Source: Seohaeicola saemankumensis
GTDB lineage: Bacteria > Pseudomonadota > Alphaproteobacteria > Rhodobacterales > Rhodobacteraceae
Assembly (NCBI RefSeq): GCF_021021435.1
Contig: NZ_JAINWI010000013.1
Span: forward strand, 186,001-250,000
Reading direction: 5' to 3'
DNA: 64,000 bases
The notes under the pieces: model-generated
Databases searched by the model: none
Told to the model about the DNA's origin: nothing
The model's input: the letters and a program-made list of their open reading frames with translations, nothing else
Translations under genes and position numbers: made by a program
Shown: piece after piece, positions 46,087 through 55,854 of the stretch
Layout: every line of letters begins with the position of its first letter
Numbering within the stretch: position 1 is the first letter of the stretch

Positions 46087-47274
46087 ATGGACCTGAGTTT
46101 TTCCGCAGAAGACAATGCCTTTCGTGAAGAGGTGCGTAGCTATCTGGCCGAGAATCTGCCCAAGCAGATTTCCGACGCTGTGCGTAACGGTACCGAACAG
46201 ACCAAGGAAATGGCCGAGGAATGGCATGCCATCCTGAACCGCAAGGGCTGGCTTGCGACCACATGGGGCGTCGAATTCGGCGGGCCCGGCTGGACGCCGG
46301 TGCAAAAACATATCTTCGAGGAAGAATGCTGCCGTGCCTATGCCCCGCGTATCGTTCCATTCGGGCTGAACATGCTGGGGCCTGTGCTGCAGGCCTTCGG
46401 CTCCAAGGAACAGCAGGACTACTATCTGCCGCGCATCCTTGATGGCACCGATTGGTGGTGTCAGGGCTATTCCGAACCGGGTGCCGGATCGGACCTTGCC
46501 AGCCTGAAAACCCGCGCCGTGCGGGATGGTGACGAATATGTCATCAACGGCCAGAAAACATGGACCACGCTGGGCCAGCACGCCAACAAGATTTTCTGCC
46601 TTTGCCGCACCGATCCCGAAGCAAAGCAGCAGGAAGGTATCAGCTTTATCCTTGTGGACTTGGACACACCCGGAATCGAGATGCGCCCGATCCGCCTGAT
46701 CGAGGGCGGGCATGAGGTGAACGAAGTGTTCTTCACCGATGTCCGCGTCCCCGTCACGAACCTTGTGGGCGAGGAAAACAAAGGCTGGACCATCGCTAAA
46801 TTCTTGCTGACGCATGAGCGCACGGGTATCGCGGGTGTTGGCTTTTCCATGCAGTCGCTGGAAGAAGTCAAGGCGCTGGCGCGCAAGATCCGGCGCGGCG
46901 GTCGTCCTCTGATCCAAGACCCTCTGTTTGCCGCGCGCATCGCACAGGCCGAAATCGACCTTGAGGCGATGAAGATCACCAACCTGCGGATGCTTTTCAA
47001 GGCGCAGCAGCAGGGCGCTCCGGGGCCGGAGACCTCGATCCTCAAGATCAAGGGCACGGTGATCCATCAGGAACTCAAGGACCTTGCGCGCCGCGCGCTT
47101 GGCCCTGTCGCGGCACCCTTTCCCGGCTCGATTACCGATGGCAATATCATGTTCGGGCCGGAAGGCACGTCCAACAACGCTGCGCGCTATTTCAATAACC
47201 GCAAGACCTCGATCTTCGGCGGTTCCAACGAAATTCAGCGCAATATCCTGACCAAAACCATGCTGGAGCTTTAA
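46087..47274 (+). CDS. pimC: Acyl-CoA dehydrogenase, PimC-like large subunit
   Basis: The 395-residue FAD enzyme starts MDLSFSAEDNAFREEVR and shows acyl-CoA dehydrogenase signatures GYSEPGAGSDLASLKT and the C-terminal IFGGSNEIQRN. The glutamate used as base in medium-chain enzymes (YEGT position) is glycine here. E244 in THERTGIAGVG lies where isovaleryl-CoA dehydrogenase and steroid alpha2beta2 dehydrogenases keep their base. It begins three bases after the hydratase/dehydrogenase stop. Its pairing with a second dehydrogenase gene suggests a heteromeric enzyme oxidising pimeloyl-CoA or a related acid; the substrate is inferred. Confidence 0.85.
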   Translation: MDLSFSAEDNAFREEVRSYLAENLPKQISDAVRNGTEQTKEMAEEWHAILNRKGWLATTWGVEFGGPGWTPVQKHIFEEECCRAYAPRIVPFGLNMLGPVLQAFGSKEQQDYYLPRILDGTDWWCQGYSEPGAGSDLASLKTRAVRDGDEYVINGQKTWTTLGQHANKIFCLCRTDPEAKQQEGISFILVDLDTPGIEMRPIRLIEGGHEVNEVFFTDVRVPVTNLVGEENKGWTIAKFLLTHERTGIAGVGFSMQSLEEVKALARKIRRGGRPLIQDPLFAARIAQAEIDLEAMKITNLRMLFKAQQQGAPGPETSILKIKGTVIHQELKDLARRALGPVAAPFPGSITDGNIMFGPEGTSNNAARYFNNRKTSIFGGSNEIQRNILTKTMLEL

Positions 47275-47277
47275 CCG

Positions 47278-48351
<1,074 letters not shown>

Positions 48352-48374
48352 ACGGTTTGCAGCGCTGAAACGAC

Positions 48375-48411
48375 AAAGGGCACCTCGTCAGGTGCCCTTT
48401 TGATTTTTGCG
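48375..48411 (+). terminator. Rho-independent terminator of the pimFCD-like operon
   Basis: An eleven-base-pair perfect stem AAAGGGCACCT (48375-48385) / AGGTGCCCTTT (48390-48400) with a four-base loop, followed by TTTTG and five more T residues up to about 48408. It sits 24 bases after the pimD-like stop. Confidence 0.9.
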
Positions 48412-49089
48412 ACCCCCGCGCGGGATCAAGGCGCGGCGGCACGAACTAATGTTCAAAGACTGGCCAACAACAAACTGCCCAGAACAACCGTCGCATCGCC
48501 TCCCCGCGTGTCGGCGACCGCGCGTCTTGGTTCCAAAGTTGGGTTGGAGGCCATCAGAAACATTCAGGCATGCCGCTGCATGAAAGGTCTTTTTGCAGTG
48601 GCACTAATGCTGCCGTCCCCTTTGCCGCAGTGCAAAGTTCAAGTGTTGCTCACCGAAGCTTCCGTTCAAACGAAATACCGTAGGATGTGGTCGTAGCCCA
48701 CACAAACCAATGCTATACCTCTGCTGAAATGTGGCTTTTCCAGAAGAAACGTATCCTGCGCAGACCCATCTATGAAAATCAGTGGGTGTAAACGAGTCTG
48801 CCAGCGCGAACGTCCGCTCAAGTGCCTAACAGATTGCTAAAGCTGCGATCACGGACAGCTATTGTGCAGACGCAGCAAACGTCCGTTCCGTCCGCACAAC
48901 AACCGACTAATCATCCAGAAAATTTACGCCAGCCACGCCTAAGTAGCTGCAGGTTAACCCATGCAAGCAGCCCTAAACCCTCGGTCTAAGCCCACACCAC
49001 GACCCGAAACCGTAAAAAAAATCCCTAACGCGTCCCGCCAACTCATAAAAAAGTAACCCCAAAATATCCCTTCGAGGGACATTACCGGA
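48412..49089. other. 678-bp non-coding, relatively AT-rich stretch
   Basis: No recognisable gene lies here. Reading frames are short, interrupted and without good ribosome sites, and the base composition is visibly more AT-rich than the flanks, with runs of A near 49013-49055. The octamer AACGTCCG occurs twice (48809-48816 and 48878-48885) in similar surroundings, which may be the remains of decayed sequence. A small hairpin TCCCT/AGGGA (49067-49079), followed on the minus strand by TATTTT, could end gcrA transcripts. A 98-codon open frame (from 48400) reads into this stretch but resembles nothing I know. Confidence 0.6.
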
Positions 49090-49728
49090 TTACCGCTTGC
49101 GATCACGCCGCGAGGACATCGGCTGGAACGCGACGCCCACATGGGCCTCGCAATAGGGTTTGCCTGCCTGCGTGGGCAGGCCGCAGAACCAAAAATCCTC
49201 GGTCGCGGGATCGCCTACGGGCCATTTGCAGGTCCGCTCCGTCAACTCCATCAGCGTCAGGCGGCGGGCTTTCTTCTCGATCTCCGAGACTTTGGCCAGC
49301 GCTTCGGGGCTGATTTCATTCGCGGAAGGCTGCGGCGGCAGAGGCTGTCCTGCAGGGATAATGGCCTTGCGCGTATGCGGGACGGTCACCGGACGGGTAT
49401 CAACTTCGTCCTCCTCATCGTCCTCGGGCGTCATATCCGCCTCGACAGGTCGCGGCGCTGGCTTGGCGGCCGGCTTGGACTTGGCCTCTGCGGGCTTGGG
49501 CACAGGTTTGGCCTTGGCCTCGGGCTTGGCTGCGGCAGATGCCGGTGCGGCCGTGGCAGCACCCGAGGCAGGGGCAGCGCCCGCACGGTTGGACAGACCC
49601 AGACGATGGACCTTGCCGATCACGGCGTTGCGCGTCACGCCGCCGAGTTCCTTGGCGATCTGGCTGGCCGATTGGCCATCGCCCCACATTTTCTTCAACA
49701 ACTCGACGCGCTCATCGGTCCAGGACAT
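49090..49728 (-). CDS. gcrA: Cell cycle regulator GcrA
   Basis: The 212-residue protein starts MSWTDERVELLKKMWGDGQS, the conserved GcrA DNA-binding helix-turn-helix region, with AVIGKVHRLGLSNR completing it. A low-complexity Ala/Pro/Lys linker (about residues 48-95) joins an acidic stretch and a C-terminal domain with CKWPVGDP, FCGLP and YCEAHV. GcrA binds sigma-70 RNA polymerase and acts at promoters with CcrM-methylated GANTC sites, controlling division genes in alphaproteobacteria. It is longer than the 173-residue Caulobacter form because of the linker. Confidence 0.95.
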   Translation of the reverse strand: MSWTDERVELLKKMWGDGQSASQIAKELGGVTRNAVIGKVHRLGLSNRAGAAPASGAATAAPASAAAKPEAKAKPVPKPAEAKSKPAAKPAPRPVEADMTPEDDEEDEVDTRPVTVPHTRKAIIPAGQPLPPQPSANEISPEALAKVSEIEKKARRLTLMELTERTCKWPVGDPATEDFWFCGLPTQAGKPYCEAHVGVAFQPMSSRRDRKR

Positions 49729-49965
49729 GGTCTTTCCTTACCCAAAAGGCGGCCCGCAATGTCCGGGGCCGCCCTGTCATCTTTGAGCGTCCTATTCTAA
49801 ACAACCCTTGCCGAGTTACAAGGTGCCGAATCACACCTGACGCGGAGTTCCCGCAGGCGGGAGGGGTGCTTTCCGCTTTCATTCCCATCCTTCCTGAACT
49901 GCAGGATGGGTCACAGATGCGTTTCGTGGCCGTAACAACAGGTCGCAGCAACAGGAGAATCAGAC

Positions 49966-50769
49966 ATGCGTCAGACACTCGACATGGGAAGCCGCCGCTT
50001 TGGTCGGGTCAACTGGCTGGGGCTTTATACGTTGGCCCTGCGCGAGGTGATGCGTTTTGTATCCGTCTGGACGCAAACCCTGCTGGCGCCGCTGGTCACT
50101 GCCGGACTTTTTCTGGTGATTTTCAGCATCGCCATCGGTCCCGCGCGCGGGGATGTTCTGGGCGTTGCCTTCACGGCCTTTATCGCGCCGGGTATCCTGA
50201 TGATGACGGTGATCCAGAATGCTTTTGCCAATACATCCTCTTCCATCGTGATCTCGAAAGTGCAGGGCAATATTGTCGATACGCTGATGCCGCCGCTATC
50301 CGCGGGCGAATTGGTTGTGGGCTATCTTGCTGGTGGCATGGCTCGCGGTCTGGCTGTCGCGCTGGCGATCGGGCTGGGTATTCTTCTGGTGCTGGGGGTG
50401 GGGATCGCCTATCCGCTCTGGGCGCTGGTCTTTGTGCTGCTGGGGTCCGCGATGATGGGGGCCGTCGGCATTGTAGCAGGCGTTTTCGCCAATAAATTCG
50501 ATCAGATGGCAGCGATCACCAATTTCATCGTCACGCCTTTTGCTTTCCTGTCTGGCACTTTCTATTCTGCTGAGGCTCTGCCGCCCGTGCTTTACGAAAT
50601 CACCCATGTGAACCCTGTTTTCTACTTGATTGACGGGGTGCGTTTCGGCGTGTTGGGGGTCTCGGACAGTTCGCCATGGCTGGGTCTGGCTGTCTGCAGC
50701 GTGACGACCGCCGTGGTTTGCCTGGTGGCCTGGTCGATGTTCCGCACCGGCTATCGCCTCAAGGCATGA
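49966..50769 (+). CDS. ABC-2 type transporter permease (no ATPase in the window)
   Basis: The 267-residue membrane protein has about six helices and the ABC-2 permease pattern, including AFIAPGILMMTVIQNAFANT and the C-terminal FAFLSGTFYSAEALPPVLYE. It would form an export channel for a lipid, polysaccharide or drug with a separate ATPase, which is not encoded nearby. AGGAGAATC lies just before the ATG, and the GAATC within it (49957-49961) is a GANTC methylation site. A second GAATC is at 49828-49832. The substrate is unknown. Confidence 0.85.
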   Translation: MRQTLDMGSRRFGRVNWLGLYTLALREVMRFVSVWTQTLLAPLVTAGLFLVIFSIAIGPARGDVLGVAFTAFIAPGILMMTVIQNAFANTSSSIVISKVQGNIVDTLMPPLSAGELVVGYLAGGMARGLAVALAIGLGILLVLGVGIAYPLWALVFVLLGSAMMGAVGIVAGVFANKFDQMAAITNFIVTPFAFLSGTFYSAEALPPVLYEITHVNPVFYLIDGVRFGVLGVSDSSPWLGLAVCSVTTAVVCLVAWSMFRTGYRLKA

Positions 50770-50773
50770 CCCG

Positions 50774-51694
50774 TCAGGGGGCAGCGCCCGCGCTTGGCGG
50801 CACGGCCGGTTTGCTCCGGCCAAGCCGCGCTTCGCGCCATGCCAGCAGCCCTGCGCCGGACAGGATCACACAGGCCCCCAGAACCGATATGACATCGGGC
50901 CGCGCCCCGAAGATGACCGCGTCATAGAGTGCCGCAAAAATCAGCGTGGCATAGCTGAACGGTGCGACGAAACTGGCATCGGCACGGGCCATCGCATTGA
51001 TGAAGAACGTCTGCGCCATGGCCATCAGCCCCCCGATTGCGGCAAGGGCGGCCCATTGTTGTGCTGTGGGCATGGTCCAGACGGGCAGCACGGCAAGGCT
51101 TGCAATGCCAACGCCGATGGCATTGTTGATCAGCAAAATCTGGAATGGCGCCTCGCGCCCTGCCAGTTTCTTGATAAAAATCACCTCAAGCCCCATCGAC
51201 ACCGCAGCGGCCAGCGCCAGCAAGGCCGCAGGTTGGAAGCTGTCAGGCGTCGGTCGCAGCAGAATCATCGCGCCCAGCATCGCGATCAAGGCTGCAGACC
51301 AGCGGATGCGTCCCACACGCTCACCCAGCAAGGGGATGGCGAGCATCATCGCAAAAACGGGATTGAGAAAGCTGATTGCCGTGGCATCGCCCAGCGGGAT
51401 GAAAGCGACAGCCGCGAACATGAGCGTCACACCGCCCCAGCCGAACAGAGTACGCCCGAGATGCAATCCGATGGCGGGTTTTTCGATCCGTGGCCGCATG
51501 ATCGCGGCCACACTTGCGAAGAGCAGGAATGCAAAGACAAACCGTCCATGGCTGATCTGCAAAGGATGCAGTGGCGCTCCAAGATGCCCCGCCCCGATAG
51601 CCTTGGCCAGCAAGGTTGTGGATGCGATGAATGCTGTCGCGGCCAGCATGAGCGCAATGGCAAGGGGCGGATTGAGGGTGCGGGCAATGAACAT
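50774..51694 (-). CDS. DMT superfamily (EamA) transporter
   Basis: The 306-residue membrane protein has ten hydrophobic helices from two EamA repeats, with segments VAFIPLGDATAISFLNPVFA and FVAPFSYATLIFAALYDAV typical of small-molecule exporters of this superfamily. The frame runs 95 codons further upstream but that part is arginine-rich and not membrane-like, so the start is set at MFIARTLNPPLA. No clear Shine-Dalgarno precedes it, so the start is approximate. The substrate is unknown. Its stop is four bases from the ABC-2 permease stop. Confidence 0.83.
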   Translation of the reverse strand: MFIARTLNPPLAIALMLAATAFIASTTLLAKAIGAGHLGAPLHPLQISHGRFVFAFLLFASVAAIMRPRIEKPAIGLHLGRTLFGWGGVTLMFAAVAFIPLGDATAISFLNPVFAMMLAIPLLGERVGRIRWSAALIAMLGAMILLRPTPDSFQPAALLALAAAVSMGLEVIFIKKLAGREAPFQILLINNAIGVGIASLAVLPVWTMPTAQQWAALAAIGGLMAMAQTFFINAMARADASFVAPFSYATLIFAALYDAVIFGARPDVISVLGACVILSGAGLLAWREARLGRSKPAVPPSAGAAP

Positions 51695-52011
51695 CGGCAA
51701 TCTATGGGGCTGCGCCCGGGTGCAGACAAGGGCAGGGCGGATATTTTGTCTTGGCGCGCCGCCTGAATAGGCGTAACAAGCGGGCATGAGCATGAACCGC
51801 ATCCTGACTGTCACGATCCGACGCCGACGCAACCGCGTCTGACGTCCCGCCCGTTTTTGCCCCCGCGCTACGGCGCAACCCTCCTGAAAATTCGCCCTCG
51901 ACTGGCTATGGTTGTCAAAAATTGCGTCAACCGCTGCCATTTCGTCGAGATTGTTGACTTGAGGCTCCTCGTATTGCACTCACAGAGCCTTGCCAGATAA
52001 GGAAGATCGCC
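51695..52011. other. Divergent intergenic region between the DMT exporter and argD
   Basis: This 317-base region separates two divergent genes. It holds a possible arginine-rich leader peptide (51786-51842), a T5 run at 51854-51858, an inverted repeat GGTTG (51910-51914) / CAACC (51928-51932) around an AT-rich centre, and a TTGACT hexamer at 51954-51959. No -10 hexamer is convincing. No other gene is visible. Confidence 0.5.
51786..51842 (+). CDS. Possible arginine-rich leader peptide upstream of argD-argF
   Basis: The 18-codon frame encodes MSMNRILTVTIRRRRNRV and ends 169 bases before argD. Six of the eighteen residues are arginine, four of them consecutive, using CGA, CGC, CGA and CGC codons. 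A cluster of codons for the end product upstream of biosynthetic genes is the hallmark of ribosome-mediated attenuation. A GACGC/GCGTC hairpin covers the last codons (51826-51839). CGGGC (51781-51785) can pair with GCCCG (51849-51853), right before a T5 run, enclosing the whole frame. No strong Shine-Dalgarno is seen and arginine attenuation is not established in this group, so this is a hypothesis. Confidence 0.35.
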   Translation: MSMNRILTVTIRRRRNRV

Positions 52012-53193
52012 ATGATCCCGTCCATTTTGCCAACCTATAACCGCGCAGCGCTTCAGTTCGTGAAGGGCGAGGGCAGCTGGTTGATCGAGGCGGACGGACG
52101 ACGCTTTCTGGATATGGGCGCAGGGATTGCCGTGAATGCGTTGGGCCATGCCCATCCCGCACTGGTGGCCGCACTGACCGAACAGGCGGGCAAGCTGTGG
52201 CATGTCTCGAACCTCTACCGGATCCCCGAGCAGCAGGACCTGGCGGACAGGCTTGTTGCTGCGACCTTTGCGGATACGGTTTTCTTTACCAATTCCGGCA
52301 CGGAAAGCTGCGAACTGGCGGTCAAGATGGCGCGCAAATACTGGTATGACATAGGCCAGCCCGACCGGACCGATATCATCACCTTCAACGGCTCTTTCCA
52401 TGGCCGCTCATCCGCAGGCATTGCGGCTGCAGGATCCGAAAAAATGGTCAAGGGCTTCGGCCCTCTGCTGCCTGGTTTTGTCCATCTGGACTGGGGCGAT
52501 CATGATGCCTTGCATGCGGCGATCAATGACCGCACCGCGGCCATCCTGATCGAGCCTGTTCAGGGCGAGGGTGGTATACGCCCGCTGCCCGATCACTGCC
52601 TGAAAGGTTTGCGCGCCTTGTGCGACGAGACCGGCACGCTGCTGATCCTTGACGAGGTGCAATGCGGGATGGGCAGGACAGGCCGGCTATTTGCCCATGA
52701 ATGGGCAGGAGTTGATCCCGATATCATGATGGTCGCCAAAGGGATCGGCGGGGGCTTTCCCCTGGGGGCGGTGCTGGCTACTGAAAATGCGGCATCCGGC
52801 ATGACGGCAGGGACACATGGCTCTACCTATGGCGGCAACCCGCTGGCCTGTGCCGTGGGATCTGCCGTGATGGAGGTTCTGACCGCCCCCGGATTTCTGG
52901 ACGATGTGCGCGCCCGCGCGGGGGACTTGCGCCAGAAGCTTGAGGGGCTGGTTGCCGCGCATCCGGACGTCTTTATCGGTGTGCGTGGATCGGGCCTGAT
53001 GCTTGGTCTGGTGTGCAAACCGTCAAACCTTGATGTCGTCGCGGCGTGCTATGCAGAGCAACTGATCACGGTCCCTGCGGGTGACAACGTGATTCGCCTG
53101 CTTCCACCGCTCAATATCTCGGACAGGGATATCGCCGAAGCGGTGAACCGCCTTGATCGTGCCGCCACAACGCTCGAGGCGAAATCGAGCTGA
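52012..53193 (+). CDS. argD: Acetylornithine aminotransferase
   Basis: This 393-residue class III PLP aminotransferase converts N-acetylglutamate semialdehyde to N-acetylornithine and may also serve as succinyldiaminopimelate aminotransferase in lysine synthesis. [20 protein letters not shown] near residue 90, [12 protein letters not shown] near 216 and PLP lysine K243 ([10 protein letters not shown]) identify it. AAGGAAGA lies just upstream of the ATG. It is followed 94 bases later by argF, the classical alphaproteobacterial argDF arrangement. Confidence 0.94.
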   Translation: MIPSILPTYNRAALQFVKGEGSWLIEADGRRFLDMGAGIAVNALGHAHPALVAALTEQAGKLWHVSNLYRIPEQQDLADRLVAATFADTVFFTNSGTESCELAVKMARKYWYDIGQPDRTDIITFNGSFHGRSSAGIAAAGSEKMVKGFGPLLPGFVHLDWGDHDALHAAINDRTAAILIEPVQGEGGIRPLPDHCLKGLRALCDETGTLLILDEVQCGMGRTGRLFAHEWAGVDPDIMMVAKGIGGGFPLGAVLATENAASGMTAGTHGSTYGGNPLACAVGSAVMEVLTAPGFLDDVRARAGDLRQKLEGLVAAHPDVFIGVRGSGLMLGLVCKPSNLDVVAACYAEQLITVPAGDNVIRLLPPLNISDRDIAEAVNRLDRAATTLEAKSS

Positions 53194-53223
53194 GTTTCTT
53201 TTTGCCATAAATATCCCGGGGGA

Positions 53224-53260
53224 TTGTCGAACGCAGTTCGACAAGGGGGGCTGGCCCCCC
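53224..53260 (+). repeat. Double hairpin element between argD and argF
   Basis: A perfect nine-base-pair hairpin, TTGTCGAAC (53224-53232) / GTTCGACAA (53236-53244) with a three-base loop, is followed at once by GGGGGG (53245-53250) / CCCCCC (53255-53260). The preceding bases ATAAATATCCCGGGGGA look like an intergenic element I recall as recurring in Rhodobacteraceae genomes. It may stabilise argD mRNA or attenuate argF. No T run follows. Confidence 0.5.
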
Positions 53261-53287
53261 GCTCTCCGGCTTCAGGAACAGATGACC

Positions 53288-54214
53288 ATGCCGCATTTTC
53301 TGGATATCAACAAAACCACACCCGAGGCGTTGCGCCATATGATCGACAACGCCCGCGCGATCAAGGATGCCCGCGCAGGGCGCCCCAAGGGCATGGCCGA
53401 TGACGACCAGCCGCTAGCCGGCCATATGGTGGCGCTTATCTTCGAGAAACCCTCGACACGGACACGGGTATCCTTTGACGTGGGCGTGCGCCAGATGGGG
53501 GGGCAGACTATGGTGCTGTCCGGTGCCGATATGCAGTTGGGCCATGGCGAAACCATCGCCGACACGGCCCGCGTTCTGTCGCGCTATGTCGATCTGATCA
53601 TGATCCGCACCTTCGAGGAGGCGACGTTGCTGGAAATGGCGGAACATGCCACGGTGCCTGTGATCAACGGGCTGACCAACCGCACCCATCCCTGCCAGAT
53701 TATGGCGGACCTTATGACATTCGAAGAGCACCGCGGCCCGATCAAGGGGCGCAAGGTCGTGTGGTCAGGGGATGGCAACAATGTCTTTGCCAGCTTCGCC
53801 CATGCCGCCGGACAATTCGGTTTCGATCTGGTTTTCACAGGCCCGCCGCCGCTGGACCCCGAACAGGTGTTCATCGACGAGGCGCGTGCCAAAGGTGTGA
53901 ATGTCACGATCGAACGCGACCCTTACAAGGCTGTGGAAGGTGCCGATCTGGTGGTCACAGATACCTGGGTCAGCATGCATGATCCACAATCCGCGCGCGA
54001 GCGGCGGCACAACCAGTTGCGCGCCTATCAGGTGAACGAGGCGCTGTTGGCCCGCGCCAAGCCGGATGCGCTGTTCATGCATTGCCTGCCCGCCCATCGC
54101 GACGACGAGGCAACCAGCGCTGTCATGGATGGTCCGCATTCAGTGATTTTCGACGAGGCTGAAAACCGTCTGCACGCCCAAAAAGCCGTCATGCGCTGGT
54201 GTCTCGACGTCTGA
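53288..54214 (+). CDS. argF: Ornithine carbamoyltransferase
   Basis: This 308-residue cytosolic enzyme condenses ornithine and carbamoyl phosphate to citrulline. The carbamoyl phosphate site is [13 protein letters not shown] near residue 53, with HPCQIMADL near 134 and the ornithine-site HCLPAHR near 264. The start at 53288 ([11 protein letters not shown]) follows AGGAA at nine bases and matches related proteins. An ATG two codons earlier is too close, and a longer frame overlapping argD is rejected. It forms an arginine unit with argD. Confidence 0.95.
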   Translation: MPHFLDINKTTPEALRHMIDNARAIKDARAGRPKGMADDDQPLAGHMVALIFEKPSTRTRVSFDVGVRQMGGQTMVLSGADMQLGHGETIADTARVLSRYVDLIMIRTFEEATLLEMAEHATVPVINGLTNRTHPCQIMADLMTFEEHRGPIKGRKVVWSGDGNNVFASFAHAAGQFGFDLVFTGPPPLDPEQVFIDEARAKGVNVTIERDPYKAVEGADLVVTDTWVSMHDPQSARERRHNQLRAYQVNEALLARAKPDALFMHCLPAHRDDEATSAVMDGPHSVIFDEAENRLHAQKAVMRWCLDV

Positions 54215-54250
54215 CCTTCCCGGCGCCGGCCCAAGGGTTGGTGCCGGTGA

Positions 54251-55726
54251 TCAGGTCTCGATCAGGGATAGCAGCAGGAATATGCCTGCAGACAGGGATG
54301 CCGCGGCAGGAACCGTGACGACCCATGCCGCGATGATGGTCAGGAAATGCGAGCGGCGCACCAGTTTGCGGCGGCGGCGTTCCTCGGGGGCGATGCGTTT
54401 TGCCTCGGGGGGAACGTGGCTGCCGTTTTTCAAGCGCCGGTCATGATCCCATTCGCGGAAGAAGCCCACGCCAAAGACGGCCCCCACAGCGATATGGGTG
54501 GAACTGACAGGCAGGCCCAGCCAACTGGCTAGAATGACTGTGATCGCAGCAGACAAAGACACACAATAGGCGCGCATCGGGTTCAGCTTGGTGATCTGGC
54601 TTCCGACCATGCGGATCAGCTTGGGTCCGAACAGGAACAAGCCGAACGAGATGCCGAAGGCGCCGATCACCATGACCCATGTCGGGATGGTGACGCGGTC
54701 CGAGGCGCCGCCATCCTCGATCGCATGTACAATAGCGGCCAGAGGTCCGACGGCATTGGCAACGTCATTGGCGCCATGGGCGAAGGATAGCAGCGCCGCC
54801 GAAAAGACCAGAGGCAGGCCGAACAGGGTCTTTAGCGATTTGTTGCGGTTCTCCATCCCCTCGGACTGTCGCTTGATCAGAGGCACACAGAGGGCATAGC
54901 AGCCCAGTCCGATACCCAGCCCGACCAGCAGAGCCACGCCCATGTCGATCTTGATGATCTTGTTCAGCCCTTTCAGGGCCAGATAGGTGCCGAAGGTTCC
55001 CGCCATGATCCCCAGCAGGATCGGCACCCATGTCCGCGCCGCTGCGATCTTGTCTTCGCGGTAGATGATCCGCGACTTGATCAGCGCCAGAAAGCCTGCT
55101 GCGATCACCCCGCCCAGAACGGGGGACACAACCCAACTTGCCGCAATGGCCCCCATGCTCGGCCAGTTCACGGCGGCAAAACCAGCGGCCATGATGCCAG
55201 CGCCCATCACGCCACCGACGACGGAATGGGTGGTCGATACCGGCGCGCCGATCCATGTTGCCAGATTGACCCAAAGCGCGGACGAGATCAGCGCGGCCAT
55301 CATGGCCCAGATAAAGATACGCGTATCGGCGATGCCCGCAGGGTCGATAATGCCGCGCGAGATGGTCGACACGACATCGCCACCGGCCAGCAATGCGCCC
55401 GCACTTTCAAAAATGGCCGCAATCAGGATTGCGCCGCCCATGGTCAGGGCATTGGCGCCGACCGCAGGACCCATGTTGTTGGCTACATCATTGGCACCGA
55501 TATTCAGCGCCATGTAGGCCCCGAAAACCGCAGCAGCGACAACGACAAGGTTCAGGTCGGCTGTGCCCATCAGAAGGGCAGCCGAAAGCCCCGCAAACAC
55601 GATGAAAGCCAGTGCGATTCCGGGACCGACCAGTGGTCTGCCGACATAGGCCGTGGCATATTCGACCCGCGAGATGCGGTTCAGGTCCTTGTCCAGCGTG
55701 GCCCAGCTTTTGCCGGTCTCTGACAT
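54251..55726 (-). CDS. pit: Inorganic phosphate transporter, PiT family
   Basis: This 491-residue membrane protein carries the duplicated PiT signature: GANDVANNMGPAVG in the first half and GANDVANAVGPLAA in the second, each near a phosphate-binding PVSTTHSVVGG or PVSSTHIAVG segment. A charged loop near residue 440 separates the last helices. It is a low-affinity phosphate (metal-phosphate) symporter. The N-terminal 35 residues are polar and cytosolic. About 95 bases upstream of its start is a set of Pho-box-like repeats. PhoB represses pit in Sinorhizobium, so similar control is plausible. Confidence 0.93.
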   Translation of the reverse strand: MSETGKSWATLDKDLNRISRVEYATAYVGRPLVGPGIALAFIVFAGLSAALLMGTADLNLVVVAAAVFGAYMALNIGANDVANNMGPAVGANALTMGGAILIAAIFESAGALLAGGDVVSTISRGIIDPAGIADTRIFIWAMMAALISSALWVNLATWIGAPVSTTHSVVGGVMGAGIMAAGFAAVNWPSMGAIAASWVVSPVLGGVIAAGFLALIKSRIIYREDKIAAARTWVPILLGIMAGTFGTYLALKGLNKIIKIDMGVALLVGLGIGLGCYALCVPLIKRQSEGMENRNKSLKTLFGLPLVFSAALLSFAHGANDVANAVGPLAAIVHAIEDGGASDRVTIPTWVMVIGAFGISFGLFLFGPKLIRMVGSQITKLNPMRAYCVSLSAAITVILASWLGLPVSSTHIAVGAVFGVGFFREWDHDRRLKNGSHVPPEAKRIAPEERRRRKLVRRSHFLTIIAAWVVTVPAAASLSAGIFLLLSLIET

Positions 55727-55821
55727 GTGCAGGCACCTTCATCGGGGGGCCGCATCCACGGGGGCGGGCCGTTGACTTACCGCCACGGCCCTAGAGCGGA
55801 TCGGCTCCCGCTTCAAGCAGG

Positions 55822-55854
55822 CTGTCGTGAAATTGTGATGAAACTGTTACAATT
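55822..55854 (+). promoter_or_regulatory. Pho-box-like triple repeat upstream of pit
   Basis: Three seven-base units, CTGTCGT (55822-55828), TTGTGAT (55833-55839) and CTGTTAC (55844-55850), each followed by four A/T-rich bases, repeat every 11 bases. This is the spacing and consensus (CTGTCAT plus four) of PhoB-binding boxes. The units read on the plus strand, opposite to pit, and the last one overlaps the end of the NUDIX gene. They lie about 100-130 bases before the pit start codon. Confidence 0.5.

Noticed and set aside
48400-48696. A 98-codon plus-strand frame after the pimFCD-like operon
   Set aside because: It begins inside the terminator region, has no ribosome-binding site and resembles no family I know.
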